A stretch of 64,000 nt of DNA, taken from positions 2,108,001 to 2,172,000 of the forward strand of contig NZ_CP031396.1 of NCBI RefSeq assembly GCF_003363755.1, written 5' to 3'. The notes below the pieces were generated by a model. That model was not told the DNA's origin and did no database searches. It saw only the letters and a list, made by a program, of their open reading frames with translations. Numbering within the stretch: position 1 is the stretch's first letter; each line of letters begins with the position of its first letter. Source of the stretch: Pseudomonas protegens. Lineage in GTDB: Bacteria > Pseudomonadota > Gammaproteobacteria > Pseudomonadales > Pseudomonadaceae. The translations under genes and the position numbers were made by a program. Shown here piece by piece: positions 25,502 through 34,348 of this stretch.

Positions 25502-27844
25502 TCAGCTGGAGACCCGAGACTTCAACATCCAATGCTCGAAGGCCTCGGCGGGCAACGGCCGGCTGATCAGGTAACCCTGGACCGTATCGCAGCCCCAGCT
25601 TTCCAGCAGTTTCAGGCAATGCTCGAACTCCACCCCTTCGGCCACCACCTTGAGCCCCAGCTTGTGACTCATTTCGATGGTTGAGCGCACGATCACCGCG
25701 TCACCGCTGGTTTCATCCAGATTGCGGATAAAGGACTGGTCGATCTTCAGCTCCTGCACCGGTAGACGCTGCAACTGGGCCAGGGATGAATAGCCGGTGC
25801 CAAAATCATCCACCGACAGACTGATGCCGCAGCCACGCAAGCGCTGCAGCACCGCCAGGGCCTGCTCCGGATGGCGCATGATGGCGCTCTCGGTGATCTC
25901 GAACACCAGTTGCTCAGCAGCCACCTGATAGCGCTCCAGGCACTGGCTGACCCGGACTTCCAGGCCGTCGTCCTCCAGGTCGCTGGCAGAGATGTTCAGC
26001 GACAGGCGCACCGGCAAAGCCCGGCGGTTCCACTCCGCCAACTGGCGAATGCAAGCCTCGATGACCCAGGAGGTCAGGCTGTGCATGCTGCCGGTGCGCT
26101 CGGCCAGGGGAATGAACTCCGCCGGCGACACCACGCCAAATACCGGATGCCGCCAGCGCAGCAGGGCTTCGGCCTGATGCAGGTAATCCCGGCGCAGATC
26201 CAGCTTGGGCTGATACAGCAGGAACAGCTCGCCATCGGCGGCGGCGCGACGCAGGTCACGGATCAGGCTGATCTGGCGCTGATGAGCCAGGTCGCGGTCT
26301 TGCTGGTAGACCTGCAGGTAACCGGGGTTGAGCGCTGCATCGTGGCGGGCGATCGCGGCACGGCTGATCAGTTCTTCAGCGGACTTGCCGTCGGCGGGAT
26401 ACACCGCCATGCCCATGCAGATCTGGCGCCGTACCTCATCCCCCTGAATCAGCTGGGGTCGGCTCAACAGGTCATGGAGGCGGTCGGCCATGGCAATGGC
26501 GCCATCGAGCTCGGTGTTTTCCAGCAGCAGGAGGAACTCGCTGGCGGTGATCCGCGCCGCGGTATCGCCCTGGGACAGCACATCACGCAGCCGCCGGCTC
26601 AGTTCCCCCATCATCTGCTCCAGCCCTTCATTGCCAAAGCCTTCGTTGATCGCCCGATAGTTGTCGATCCCCAGGTACAGCAACACCACGTTGCGCCGGG
26701 CAGCGATGGCCTGGCTCAGGCGCTCGATGGCCAGGGCCCGATTGGGCAGCCCGGTCAGGGGATCATGCAGGGCGTTGTGGGCCAGTTGCCGCTCACGGGT
26801 GGCGATGGCGCTCTGCATGGCGTTGAAGGCATCCGCCAGCACACCGAACTCGTCGCTGCGCTTGATGGCCACCGTGGCCTGATAGTTGCCGGCACCGATA
26901 CGTCGGGCAGCCTGGGCCAGGTCTTCCAGGGGCCGCGAAACCCGCCGAGCCATCAGCAGGGCGAAGACCAGGGAAATCACCAGCGCCACCATGGCGATCC
27001 ACAGGAACTCCCGGTCCAGTGGCGCAAAGGCTTGCAGTGCCTGTTCCAGGGGGCTCTGCAACAAGACCATGACCCGCGGATCCTGGGCATCCCCGGTATT
27101 GGCCAGTTGCAGTGCCTGGTTGAGAAAGCGTTGGCCATGGGTTTGGCTCATCTGTGGCAGGGACTGCCACAACGAGTCACGCAGGGCATTGATGATCGGC
27201 GACCAGAAGAACTCAGGCTGGGTGCTGAACAACTCTCCGGGGTGCTCGCCATCAACGGTCAGGAATGAGACTTCCAGGTTGCTCATGGAACGCAGTTCCC
27301 GGGCGAACAACTCATCCATGGGAAAGCCCATCACCACCCGGGCAACGGGCAGCGAATCCAGCACTTCACCTTGCACCAACAGATAGGGGCGGCCGTTGAT
27401 CGCAACGAACAGCATGTGAGTGTCGTGCCGCTGCGCTCGGCGCAACGCCCGGTCATAGGGAAACGGCTGCCCCCTGGCAATATCCGCCAGCGTACTGGCG
27501 ATTACCCGTCCCTCGGGACTGAGCACGAACATCTCGCTGGAACGGATGCCCCCACGGTACTGCGCCAGGGACGCGAGGATGTCCACCGGCTTGCCGCTGA
27601 CCACAGCGCGGTGAAACTCCGAATCCACCACCAGCCAGTCGATACCGTATTGCAGGTTGCGGCCCCGCAGGTCCAGCAGGCGTTCGAACACGCGAGTGCC
27701 GATCTTCAATTGCAACTGCGCCTGCTTCTCCACTGCGTGAGTAGTAGCGGTCTTCACCGCAAAGTACACCGCGCCAATCAGCACCAACAGCAACAGCGCC
27801 AGCACCCCGACAATCCTTGCCTGAAAGGTTCGGCGCCACTTCAT
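25502..27844 (-). CDS. Membrane GGDEF/EAL protein, probable c-di-GMP phosphodiesterase
   Basis: A 780-residue protein: TM1 (residues 10-30), a periplasmic sensor of about 250 residues, TM2 (about 280-300), a HAMP segment ([19 protein letters not shown]), then GGDEF and EAL domains. The GGDEF motif is degenerate, TASEF at 433-437, so cyclase activity is unlikely. The EAL domain keeps EALLRW (E559), the NISASDL segment, [16 protein letters not shown] and EGVEF, so it should hydrolyse c-di-GMP; the GGDEF part may bind GTP or be structural. ATG 27844 is preferred; a GTG at 27862 is possible. It is divergent from asrA. Confidence 0.87.
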   Translation of the reverse strand: MKWRRTFQARIVGVLALLLLVLIGAVYFAVKTATTHAVEKQAQLQLKIGTRVFERLLDLRGRNLQYGIDWLVVDSEFHRAVVSGKPVDILASLAQYRGGIRSSEMFVLSPEGRVIASTLADIARGQPFPYDRALRRAQRHDTHMLFVAINGRPYLLVQGEVLDSLPVARVVMGFPMDELFARELRSMSNLEVSFLTVDGEHPGELFSTQPEFFWSPIINALRDSLWQSLPQMSQTHGQRFLNQALQLANTGDAQDPRVMVLLQSPLEQALQAFAPLDREFLWIAMVALVISLVFALLMARRVSRPLEDLAQAARRIGAGNYQATVAIKRSDEFGVLADAFNAMQSAIATRERQLAHNALHDPLTGLPNRALAIERLSQAIAARRNVVLLYLGIDNYRAINEGFGNEGLEQMMGELSRRLRDVLSQGDTAARITASEFLLLLENTELDGAIAMADRLHDLLSRPQLIQGDEVRRQICMGMAVYPADGKSAEELISRAAIARHDAALNPGYLQVYQQDRDLAHQRQISLIRDLRRAAADGELFLLYQPKLDLRRDYLHQAEALLRWRHPVFGVVSPAEFIPLAERTGSMHSLTSWVIEACIRQLAEWNRRALPVRLSLNISASDLEDDGLEVRVSQCLERYQVAAEQLVFEITESAIMRHPEQALAVLQRLRGCGISLSVDDFGTGYSSLAQLQRLPVQELKIDQSFIRNLDETSGDAVIVRSTIEMSHKLGLKVVAEGVEFEHCLKLLESWGCDTVQGYLISRPLPAEAFEHWMLKSRVSS

Positions 27845-28238
27845 AGGGCTGCTCTCATCCACTCCGATCGCCCGCCGGGCCGGAAAAGCACCTGCGCGGG
27901 TGACAGCCGCCGAGAGCTGAAAAATCCGTTCTTCATACCCATCCCTCTAAGAAGCTGAATGCGTGCGTCAAATAAATGCCGATTTCACTCCAGCATTCCG
28001 GACACTCAGATTAATCCTCAAACTGTAGAAGATCACGCAATAAAACAGGTGATATCCAAGTCATTTTATTGACATTTGATATCCGTCAACGCCGTCCACA
28101 GCGTCCACACCACACGTCTGGACAGAGCCTCGAGGGACAGTTGAGGGCCGCACGGAAAAAAGCTGAAACCAGTTTCCCATTGAAACCCGTCTCGACCTGC
28201 CCCATCTAACCTGCATAGCCCATCGCGCAGGAGCCTTC
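27845..28238. other. Divergent intergenic region before asrA
   Basis: About 390 bases. It holds the GGDEF/EAL leader on the left, AT-rich stretches near 27950-28075, and a heat-shock-type promoter at 28180-28208 for the Lon-type gene. No open frame with a ribosome site was found. Confidence 0.6.
28180..28208 (+). promoter_or_regulatory. Sigma-32 (RpoH) promoter of asrA
   Basis: TTGAAA at 28180-28185, 14 bases, then CCCCATCTA at 28200-28208. This fits the heat-shock consensus (CTTGAAA, 11-16 bases, CCCCATNT) well, with only the leading C missing. It is 30 bases upstream of the start codon. Confidence 0.85.
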
Positions 28239-30659
28239 ATGAGCGACCAGCAAGCATTTCCCGAAGATCCACGTGAGTACCTCGATCCGGAAAATACCGA
28301 ACAGCCCAGTGCCCATGGCACCGGCCTGGCCCTGCCCGGGCAGAATCTGCCGGACAAGGTCTACATCATGCCGATTCACAATCGTCCCTTCTTCCCGGCG
28401 CAGGTACTGCCGGTGATTGTCAACGAAGAACCCTGGGCCGAAACCCTGGAGCTGGTAAGCCAATCCGACCACCACTCCCTGGCCCTGTTTTTCATGGATA
28501 CCCCCCAGGAAGACCCGCGCCACTTCGATACATCCGCGTTGCCGGAGTACGGCACCCTGGTCAAGGTCCACCACGCCAGCCGCGAGAACGGCAAGCTGCA
28601 ATTCGTCGCCCAGGGCCTGACCCGGGTACGCATCCGCACCTGGCTCAAACACCACCGGCCGCCCTACCTGGTGGAAGTCGAATACCCGCACCAGCCCAGC
28701 GAACCCACCGATGAGGTCAAGGCCTACGGCATGGCGCTGATCAACGCGATCAAGGAGCTGCTGCCGCTCAATCCGCTGTACAGCGAAGAACTGAAGAACT
28801 ACCTCAACCGCTTCAGCCCCAACGACCCTTCGCCCCTGACCGACTTCGCCGCCGCCCTGACTTCCGCCACCGGCAACGAGTTGCAGGAGGTGCTGGACTG
28901 CGTGCCGATGCTCAAGCGCATGGAAAAAGTCCTGCCGATGCTGCGCAAGGAAGTCGAGGTCGCGCGCCTGCAGAAAGAGATCTCCGCCGAGGTCAACCGC
29001 AAGATCGGCGAGCACCAGCGCGAATTCTTCCTCAAGGAACAGCTCAAGGTGATCCAGCAGGAACTGGGGCTGACCAAGGATGACCGCAGCGCCGACCTGG
29101 AGCAGTTCGAGCAGCGGCTGAGCGGCAAGGTGCTGCCGGCCCAGGCGCAGAAACGCATCGCCGAGGAAATGAACAAGCTGTCGATCCTCGAAACCGGCTC
29201 GCCGGAATACGCCGTGACCCGCAACTACCTGGAATGGGCCACTGCTGTGCCCTGGGGCGTCTACGGCGAGGACAAGCTCGACCTCAAGCACGCGCGCAAA
29301 GTGCTCGACCAGCACCACGCCGGGCTCGATGACATCAAGACCCGCATCCTCGAATTCCTCGCGGTGGGCGCCTACAAGGGCGAGATCAGCGGCTCCATCG
29401 TGCTGCTGGTGGGCCCGCCGGGCGTGGGCAAGACCAGTGTCGGCAAGTCCATTGCCGAATCCCTGGGGCGGCCGTTCTATCGCTTCAGTGTCGGCGGCAT
29501 GCGCGACGAAGCCGAGATCAAGGGCCACCGCCGCACCTACATCGGTGCCCAGCCGGGCAAGCTGGTGCAGGCCCTCAAGGAAGTGGAGGTGATGAACCCG
29601 GTGATCATGCTCGACGAGATCGACAAGATGGGCCAGAGCTACCAGGGCGACCCAGCCTCAGCCCTGCTGGAGACCCTCGATCCGGAGCAGAACGTCGACT
29701 TCCTCGACCATTACCTGGACCTGCGCATGGACCTGTCCAAGGTGTTGTTCGTGTGCACCGCCAACACCCTGGACTCGATCCCCGGGCCGCTGCTCGACCG
29801 CATGGAAGTGATTCGCCTGTCGGGTTACATCACCGAGGAAAAACTCGCCATCGCCAAGCGCCACCTGTGGCCCAAGCAGTTGACGAAAGCCGGTGTAGCC
29901 AAGAGCAGCCTGAGCATCAGCGACAGTGCCCTGCGCGCCGTGATCGACAGTTACGCCCGGGAAGCCGGGGTGCGCCAACTGGAGAAACAACTGGGCAAAC
30001 TGGTGCGCAAAGCGGTGGTCAAGCTGCTGGACGAGCCGGATGCAAACATCAAGATCGGGCCCAAGGACCTGGAGGCCTCCCTGGGCATGCCGGTGTTCCG
30101 CAACGAGCAGGTCCTGAGCGGCACCGGAGTCATCACCGGCCTGGCCTGGACCAGCATGGGCGGCGCGACCCTGCCCATCGAGGCGACGCGGATTCATACC
30201 CACAACCGTGGTTTCAAGCTCACCGGCCAGTTGGGGGATGTGATGAAGGAGTCGGCGGAGATCGCCTACAGCTACGTCAGTTCGCACCTCAAGCAGTTCG
30301 GCGGCGACAGCAAGTTCTTCGACGAAGCCTTCGTCCACCTGCACGTTCCTGAAGGTGCCACGCCCAAGGATGGCCCGAGCGCCGGGGTGACCATGGCCAG
30401 CGCCCTGCTGTCCCTGGCGCGCAACCAGCCGCCGAAAAAAGGCGTGGCCATGACCGGCGAGCTGACCCTCACCGGCCACGTGCTGCCCATTGGCGGGGTG
30501 CGGGAGAAAGTCATCGCGGCGCGGCGGCAGAAGATCTTTGAGCTGATCCTGCCGGAGCCCAACCGCGGGCATTTCGAGGAACTGCCGGACTACCTCAAGG
30601 AAGGCATCACCGTGCATTTCGCCAAGCGTTTTGCCGACGTGGCCAAGGTACTGTTCTAA
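28239..30659 (+). CDS. asrA: Lon-type ATP-dependent protease (AsrA-like)
   Basis: An 806-residue serine protease of the LonA type: N-terminal substrate domain (KVYIMPIHNRPFFPAQVLPV), AAA+ module with Walker A GPPGVGKT (K398), Walker B MLDEIDKMG, and a protease domain with catalytic S714 in KDGPSAGVTMA and K757 in GGVREKVIAARR. The extended acidic N-terminus and neighbourhood with icp match P. aeruginosa AsrA (PA0779), a second Lon-like protease linked to aminoglycoside stress, rather than the main Lon. A clear heat-shock promoter precedes it. It should degrade misfolded or regulatory proteins in the cytoplasm. Confidence 0.9.
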   Translation: MSDQQAFPEDPREYLDPENTEQPSAHGTGLALPGQNLPDKVYIMPIHNRPFFPAQVLPVIVNEEPWAETLELVSQSDHHSLALFFMDTPQEDPRHFDTSALPEYGTLVKVHHASRENGKLQFVAQGLTRVRIRTWLKHHRPPYLVEVEYPHQPSEPTDEVKAYGMALINAIKELLPLNPLYSEELKNYLNRFSPNDPSPLTDFAAALTSATGNELQEVLDCVPMLKRMEKVLPMLRKEVEVARLQKEISAEVNRKIGEHQREFFLKEQLKVIQQELGLTKDDRSADLEQFEQRLSGKVLPAQAQKRIAEEMNKLSILETGSPEYAVTRNYLEWATAVPWGVYGEDKLDLKHARKVLDQHHAGLDDIKTRILEFLAVGAYKGEISGSIVLLVGPPGVGKTSVGKSIAESLGRPFYRFSVGGMRDEAEIKGHRRTYIGAQPGKLVQALKEVEVMNPVIMLDEIDKMGQSYQGDPASALLETLDPEQNVDFLDHYLDLRMDLSKVLFVCTANTLDSIPGPLLDRMEVIRLSGYITEEKLAIAKRHLWPKQLTKAGVAKSSLSISDSALRAVIDSYAREAGVRQLEKQLGKLVRKAVVKLLDEPDANIKIGPKDLEASLGMPVFRNEQVLSGTGVITGLAWTSMGGATLPIEATRIHTHNRGFKLTGQLGDVMKESAEIAYSYVSSHLKQFGGDSKFFDEAFVHLHVPEGATPKDGPSAGVTMASALLSLARNQPPKKGVAMTGELTLTGHVLPIGGVREKVIAARRQKIFELILPEPNRGHFEELPDYLKEGITVHFAKRFADVAKVLF

Positions 30660-30664
30660 ATCCC

Positions 30665-30722
30665 TTCGCCGGCAAGCCGGCTCCTACAGGTTGTCCCTTG
30701 TAGGAGCCGGCTTGCCGGCGAA
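30665..30722. repeat. REPIN (perfect inverted REP pair)
   Basis: TTCGCCGGCAAGCCGGCTCC and its mirror copy GGAGCCGGCTTGCCGGCGAA flank a short spacer, with TACA/TGTA extending each arm. It starts right after asrA and may form a long hairpin that ends or stabilises the mRNA. Confidence 0.92.
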
Positions 30723-30819
30723 CAGGCCATAAGCGCCAACCTCCGTCCCCCGGCCCACACCGCCCATCATCTTCAGTTATGCTCGCCGTTCGTCACGAAT
30801 GATCGGAGCTTCCTGACCC

Positions 30820-31212
30820 ATGTCCGCACCTCGCCTGCTTGCCCTGCTCAGCCTCGCCCTGCTGGCCGCCTGCGCCAGCCAGCCCAAGCAAAACGTCACC
30901 GTGGAAAACCAGAGCCAATGCCCCCTGCAATTGCACAACGGGCAAACCCTGACCCTGACCCTGCCTAGCAATCCCACCACGGGCTATCGCTGGGCAATCC
31001 AGGATTCGGCCGGCGGCATCCTGCGCAAGGTCAGCCCCGAGGTCTACAGCAATCCCGAGAACACCGGTCTGGTGGGCAGCGGTGGTCAATCCACCTGGCG
31101 TTTCCAGGCGTTCGCCAGCGGCCAGGGCCGACTGCTGCTGACCTATCAGCAACCCTGGGCACCGGAAGAAGCACCGGTAAAAGCCTTCGACTGCTCGATC
31201 ACGGTCAACTGA
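30820..31212 (+). CDS. icp: Chagasin-family inhibitor of cysteine peptidases (Icp), lipoprotein
   Basis: A 130-residue lipoprotein: lipobox LAAC with Cys18, then the I42 inhibitor fold. The hallmark NPTTGYRW loop is at 51-58, a second loop lies near GSGGQSTWRFQA (about 87-98) and the third near PWAPEEAP. Chagasin-type proteins block papain-like (C1) proteases by wedging these loops into the active site. The neighbour asrA repeats the P. aeruginosa order PA0779-PA0778. Its target is unknown. It is followed at once by the YhhN gene. Confidence 0.87.
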   Translation: MSAPRLLALLSLALLAACASQPKQNVTVENQSQCPLQLHNGQTLTLTLPSNPTTGYRWAIQDSAGGILRKVSPEVYSNPENTGLVGSGGQSTWRFQAFASGQGRLLLTYQQPWAPEEAPVKAFDCSITVN

Positions 31213-31213
31213 C

Positions 31214-31849
31214 ATGGGCTGGCTGATTCTTGCGCTGATGGGCGCCGCCACCTTCATCTACGGGATCAGCGTGCACGCCACGTTGCTCTGCCTGCTGGTC
31301 AAGCCGCTGCCGGTACTGGCCCTGCTGGGCTGGTTGCACGATGCGCCGCCGGGGGACTATCGCCGCTGGATCGCCATTGGCCTGTTGTTCTCAGTGCTGG
31401 GTGACGTGCTGCTGGCCTGGCCTTCGGACCTGTTCGTGTTCGGCCTCGGGGCGTTTCTGGTGGCGCACCTGGCCTACCTCAAGGCCTATCTCTGCGACTG
31501 TCGGCGCCTGGCACTGTTGCCGCTGGTGGTGGCACTGGCCATTGGCGCGGGGCTGTTGAGCATCCTGATTTCCCACGGCCTGGGCCCGCTGCTGATCCCG
31601 GTGATCGTCTACGCCCTGACCATCAGCGCCATGCTCTGGCGCGCCCTGGCACGCCTGGGCTCAGCGGTGCCCAAACGCTCGGCGGCGCTAGCGGCCGCGG
31701 GGGCCCTGAGCTTCGCCTTCTCCGACAGCCTGATTGGCATCAGCCGCTTCGTGGTGGCCTTCGATGCCGCGCCCTACTTGATCATCATTTTCTACTGGCT
31801 GGGCCAGTGGGGCATCGCTGCTTCGGCGTTCAGCCAGAAGCCGCGCTGA
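31214..31849 (+). CDS. Lysoplasmalogenase-like membrane protein (YhhN family)
   Basis: A 211-residue protein with seven to eight helices. It carries YhhN features: LKPLPVLALLGW near residue 30, GLLFSVLGDVLLAWP (the conserved Gly-Asp), GAFLVAHLAYLKAY and FSDSLIGISRF. Eukaryotic TMEM86 relatives hydrolyse lysoplasmalogen vinyl-ether bonds; in bacteria lacking plasmalogens the substrate is unclear. It begins one base after the icp stop, so the two are co-translated or share one mRNA. Confidence 0.85.
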   Translation: MGWLILALMGAATFIYGISVHATLLCLLVKPLPVLALLGWLHDAPPGDYRRWIAIGLLFSVLGDVLLAWPSDLFVFGLGAFLVAHLAYLKAYLCDCRRLALLPLVVALAIGAGLLSILISHGLGPLLIPVIVYALTISAMLWRALARLGSAVPKRSAALAAAGALSFAFSDSLIGISRFVVAFDAAPYLIIIFYWLGQWGIAASAFSQKPR

Positions 31850-31852
31850 TCA

Positions 31853-31907
31853 GCCGGCGCCAACAAGCCGGTCCCTACTCTCGGTAGTGGCCGGCTTGCC
31901 GGCGAAA
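31853..31907. repeat. REP pair
   Basis: A degenerate left copy, GCCGGCGCCAACAAGCCGG, faces GGCCGGCTTGCCGGCGAA. A second repeat family (CTGAAGGCCCTGCGGGCCTT, 31938-31957) follows just before cmoA. Confidence 0.75.
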
Positions 31908-32019
31908 AGGGCCACACCTTGCGTCGCCCTTGCTCTGCTGAAGGCCCTGCGGGCCTTATCGCAGCCTGCGCCAGCGGCTACAATGCCGCCCTCTTTTTAT
32001 CTCCATCGCTGGAAATGCC

Positions 32020-32763
32020 GTGAGCAAAGAACCCGACCGCCTATTCTCCCAGCCCCTGGCCCAGGTGCCCGACTTCGCCTTTAACGAGGATGTGGTGCGG
32101 GTGTTCCCGGACATGATCAAGCGCTCGGTGCCGGGTTACCCGACCATTGTCGAGAACCTCGGGGTGCTGGCCGCGCAGTTCGCTCAGCCCAACAGCGTGC
32201 TCTACGACCTGGGCTCATCCCTGGGCGCGGTGACCCAGGCCCTGCGCCGCCATGTGCGCAGCGACGGTTGCCGGGTGATCGCCGTGGACAATTCGGCGGC
32301 CATGGTCGAGCGTTGCCGGGAATACCTCAACGGCCAGGATTCGATGTTCCAGGAGTTGCTGCCGGTGCAGGTGATCGAAGGCGATATCCTGGCCCTGGAG
32401 TTCCAGCCGGCCTCGGTGGTGGCTTTGAACTTCACCCTGCAGTTCATCGCCCCCGAGCAACGCCTGGCCCTGCTCGGGCGCATCCGCCAGTCGTTGCTGC
32501 CCGGCGGCGCGCTGATCCTCTCGGAGAAGCTGCGCTTCAACGACACCGAAGAACACGCCCTGCTCACCGACCTGCACATCGCCTTCAAACGCGCTAACGG
32601 CTACAGCGAACTGGAAATTGCCCAGAAGCGCAGCGCCATCGAAAACGTCATGAAGCCCGACAGCCTCGAAGAACACCGCGAACGCCTGCTGGCCGCCGGG
32701 TTCTCGAAAGTCGTGCCGTGGTTCCAGTGTCTTAATTTTGCCTCGTTGATTGCCCTGCCATGA
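32020..32763 (+). CDS. cmoA: Carboxy-S-adenosyl-L-methionine synthase
   Basis: A 247-residue class I methyltransferase-fold enzyme that makes carboxy-SAM from SAM and prephenate for tRNA wobble uridine modification. Visible features are [16 protein letters not shown], the SAM-binding [14 protein letters not shown], the [13 protein letters not shown] segment and [11 protein letters not shown] is the start codon. Its stop overlaps the start of cmoB by 4 bases (ATGA), so the two are coupled. Length and motifs match E. coli CmoA. Confidence 0.95.
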   Translation: MSKEPDRLFSQPLAQVPDFAFNEDVVRVFPDMIKRSVPGYPTIVENLGVLAAQFAQPNSVLYDLGSSLGAVTQALRRHVRSDGCRVIAVDNSAAMVERCREYLNGQDSMFQELLPVQVIEGDILALEFQPASVVALNFTLQFIAPEQRLALLGRIRQSLLPGGALILSEKLRFNDTEEHALLTDLHIAFKRANGYSELEIAQKRSAIENVMKPDSLEEHRERLLAAGFSKVVPWFQCLNFASLIALP

Positions 32764-33716
32764 TTGATCTGTCTCCCCTCGCTCGCCGTCTGGCGGGCAC
32801 GCCCCTGGCCGAATGGGCCAACGGCCTGCAAGCCCAGCTCGATGCCAAGATGGAAAAGGGCCATGGCGACCTGGAGCGCTGGCAGAGCGCCCTCGACGCA
32901 TTGCCGAAGATCCAGCCCAGCGAAGTCGACCTGATCAACGGCCTGCGCCTGGACACCGACTGCGACGACGCCACCCGGGCGCAGATGCGTACCGCACTGA
33001 TGGGCCTGTCACCGTGGCGCAAGGGCCCGTTCGACCTGTTCGGCGTGCACGTGGATACCGAATGGCGTTCGGACTGGAAGTGGTCGCGGGTCGCGCCGCA
33101 CCTGAACCTTGAAGGCAAACGCATCCTCGATGTCGGCTGCGGCAATGGCTACTACATGTGGCGCATGCTCGGCGCCGGCGCCCACAGCGTGATTGGCGTG
33201 GACCCCAACTGGCTGTTCTTCTGCCAGTTCCAGGCGGTGCAGCGCTACCTGTCGCAGCCCTCGGTGTGGCACTTGCCGTTTCCTTTCGAAGACCTGCCGG
33301 CCAACCTGGAAGGTTTCGACACCGTATTTTCCATGGGGGTGTTCTACCACCGGCGTTCGCCCATCGAGCATCTGCTGGCGCTCAAGGACTGCCTGGTCAA
33401 GGGTGGCGAACTGGTGCTGGAAACCCTGGTGGTGGAAGGCGATCAGCATCAGGTGCTGGTGCCGGAAGACCGTTATGCGCAGATGCGCAACGTGTGGTTC
33501 CTGCCCTCGGTGCCGGCTCTGGAGCTGTGGCTGCGACGCGCCGGGTTCAGCGACGTGCGCTGCGTGGATGTGAGCGTGACCAGCGTCGAGGAGCAGCGCG
33601 GCACCGAGTGGATGAAGTACCAGTCCCTGAGCGATTTCCTCGACCCCAACGATCACAGCAAGACCATCGAAGGCCTGCCGGCGCCGATGCGCGCGGTGAT
33701 TGTCGCCAGAAAATAA
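32760..33716 (+). CDS. cmoB: tRNA U34 carboxymethyltransferase
   Basis: A 318-residue enzyme that transfers the carboxymethyl group from carboxy-SAM to 5-hydroxyuridine at position 34 of tRNAs, forming cmo5U. Motifs include [36 protein letters not shown] (SAM-binding), [14 protein letters not shown] and [12 protein letters not shown]. The C-terminus [14 protein letters not shown] is conserved in the family. It is coupled to cmoA. Confidence 0.95.
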   Translation: MIDLSPLARRLAGTPLAEWANGLQAQLDAKMEKGHGDLERWQSALDALPKIQPSEVDLINGLRLDTDCDDATRAQMRTALMGLSPWRKGPFDLFGVHVDTEWRSDWKWSRVAPHLNLEGKRILDVGCGNGYYMWRMLGAGAHSVIGVDPNWLFFCQFQAVQRYLSQPSVWHLPFPFEDLPANLEGFDTVFSMGVFYHRRSPIEHLLALKDCLVKGGELVLETLVVEGDQHQVLVPEDRYAQMRNVWFLPSVPALELWLRRAGFSDVRCVDVSVTSVEEQRGTEWMKYQSLSDFLDPNDHSKTIEGLPAPMRAVIVARK

Positions 33717-33730
33717 CCCCGCCTTCCCCC

Positions 33731-33829
33731 TGTAGGAGCTGGCCGGGCGGCGTTCCGCTTGCCAGCGAAGGCGCCCGCCATAGCGGTGCAAGGCTCAAGG
33801 GCCTCTTCGCCGGCAAGCCGGCTCCTACG
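33731..33829. repeat. REP pair
   Basis: TGTAGGAGCTGGCCGG...TTGCCAGCGAA on the left and TTCGCCGGCAAGCCGGCTCC on the right, in mirror image, lie between convergent cmoB and tadA. Confidence 0.8.
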
Positions 33830-33859
33830 GTTTGGTGTAGGCCGCGAACCGGTTTGCGC

Positions 33860-34348
33860 TCAGCGCGCCCGGCGCGCCTTGAAGAACTCGCTCAACACCG
33901 TGCCGCACTCTTCGGCCAGCACCCCGCCCTCGTACAGCACCCGATGATTGAGAAAGCCCTGGGTGAAGAACTGGCCCTGGCTCTGCACGATGCCGGCCTT
34001 GGGTTCCAGGGCGCCGTACACCACCCGGGCAATGCGCGAATGGACGATCAGCCCGGCGCACATGCTGCAAGGTTCCAGGGTCACGTACAGGGTGCTGCCG
34101 GGCAGGCGATAGTTGCTGACCGCCTGGGCCGCCGCGCGGATCGCCACCATTTCGGCGTGGGCGCTGGGGTCGCTGCCGCTGATGGGGCAGTTGTAGCCGC
34201 GGCCGATGATCTGGCCATCCAGCACCAACACCGCGCCCACCGGCACTTCCCCCAGGGCGGCGCCTTGGGCAGCCAGGGCCAGGGCTTCGCGCATGAAGTC
34301 CTGGTCGCGGCTGCGGTCGATGATCGGCGCCGGGCGTATCTGACGCAT
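33860..34348 (-). CDS. tadA: tRNA-specific adenosine deaminase
   Basis: A 162-residue zinc deaminase that converts A34 to inosine in tRNA-Arg. The catalytic HAE motif (DPSAHAEMVAI) and the zinc PCSMC motif (LEPCSMCAGLIVHSR) are intact. The start codon overlaps the stop codon of the upstream oxidase gene (TGATG), so translation is coupled to a functionally unrelated gene. A GTG three bases earlier is possible but less likely. Confidence 0.93.
   Translation of the reverse strand: MRQIRPAPIIDRSRDQDFMREALALAAQGAALGEVPVGAVLVLDGQIIGRGYNCPISGSDPSAHAEMVAIRAAAQAVSNYRLPGSTLYVTLEPCSMCAGLIVHSRIARVVYGALEPKAGIVQSQGQFFTQGFLNHRVLYEGGVLAEECGTVLSEFFKARRAR

Noticed and set aside
9254..33829. Regularly recurring short repeats as a CRISPR array
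   Set aside because: Copies are REP/REPIN hairpins scattered between genes, not evenly spaced with unique spacers, and no cas genes are present.
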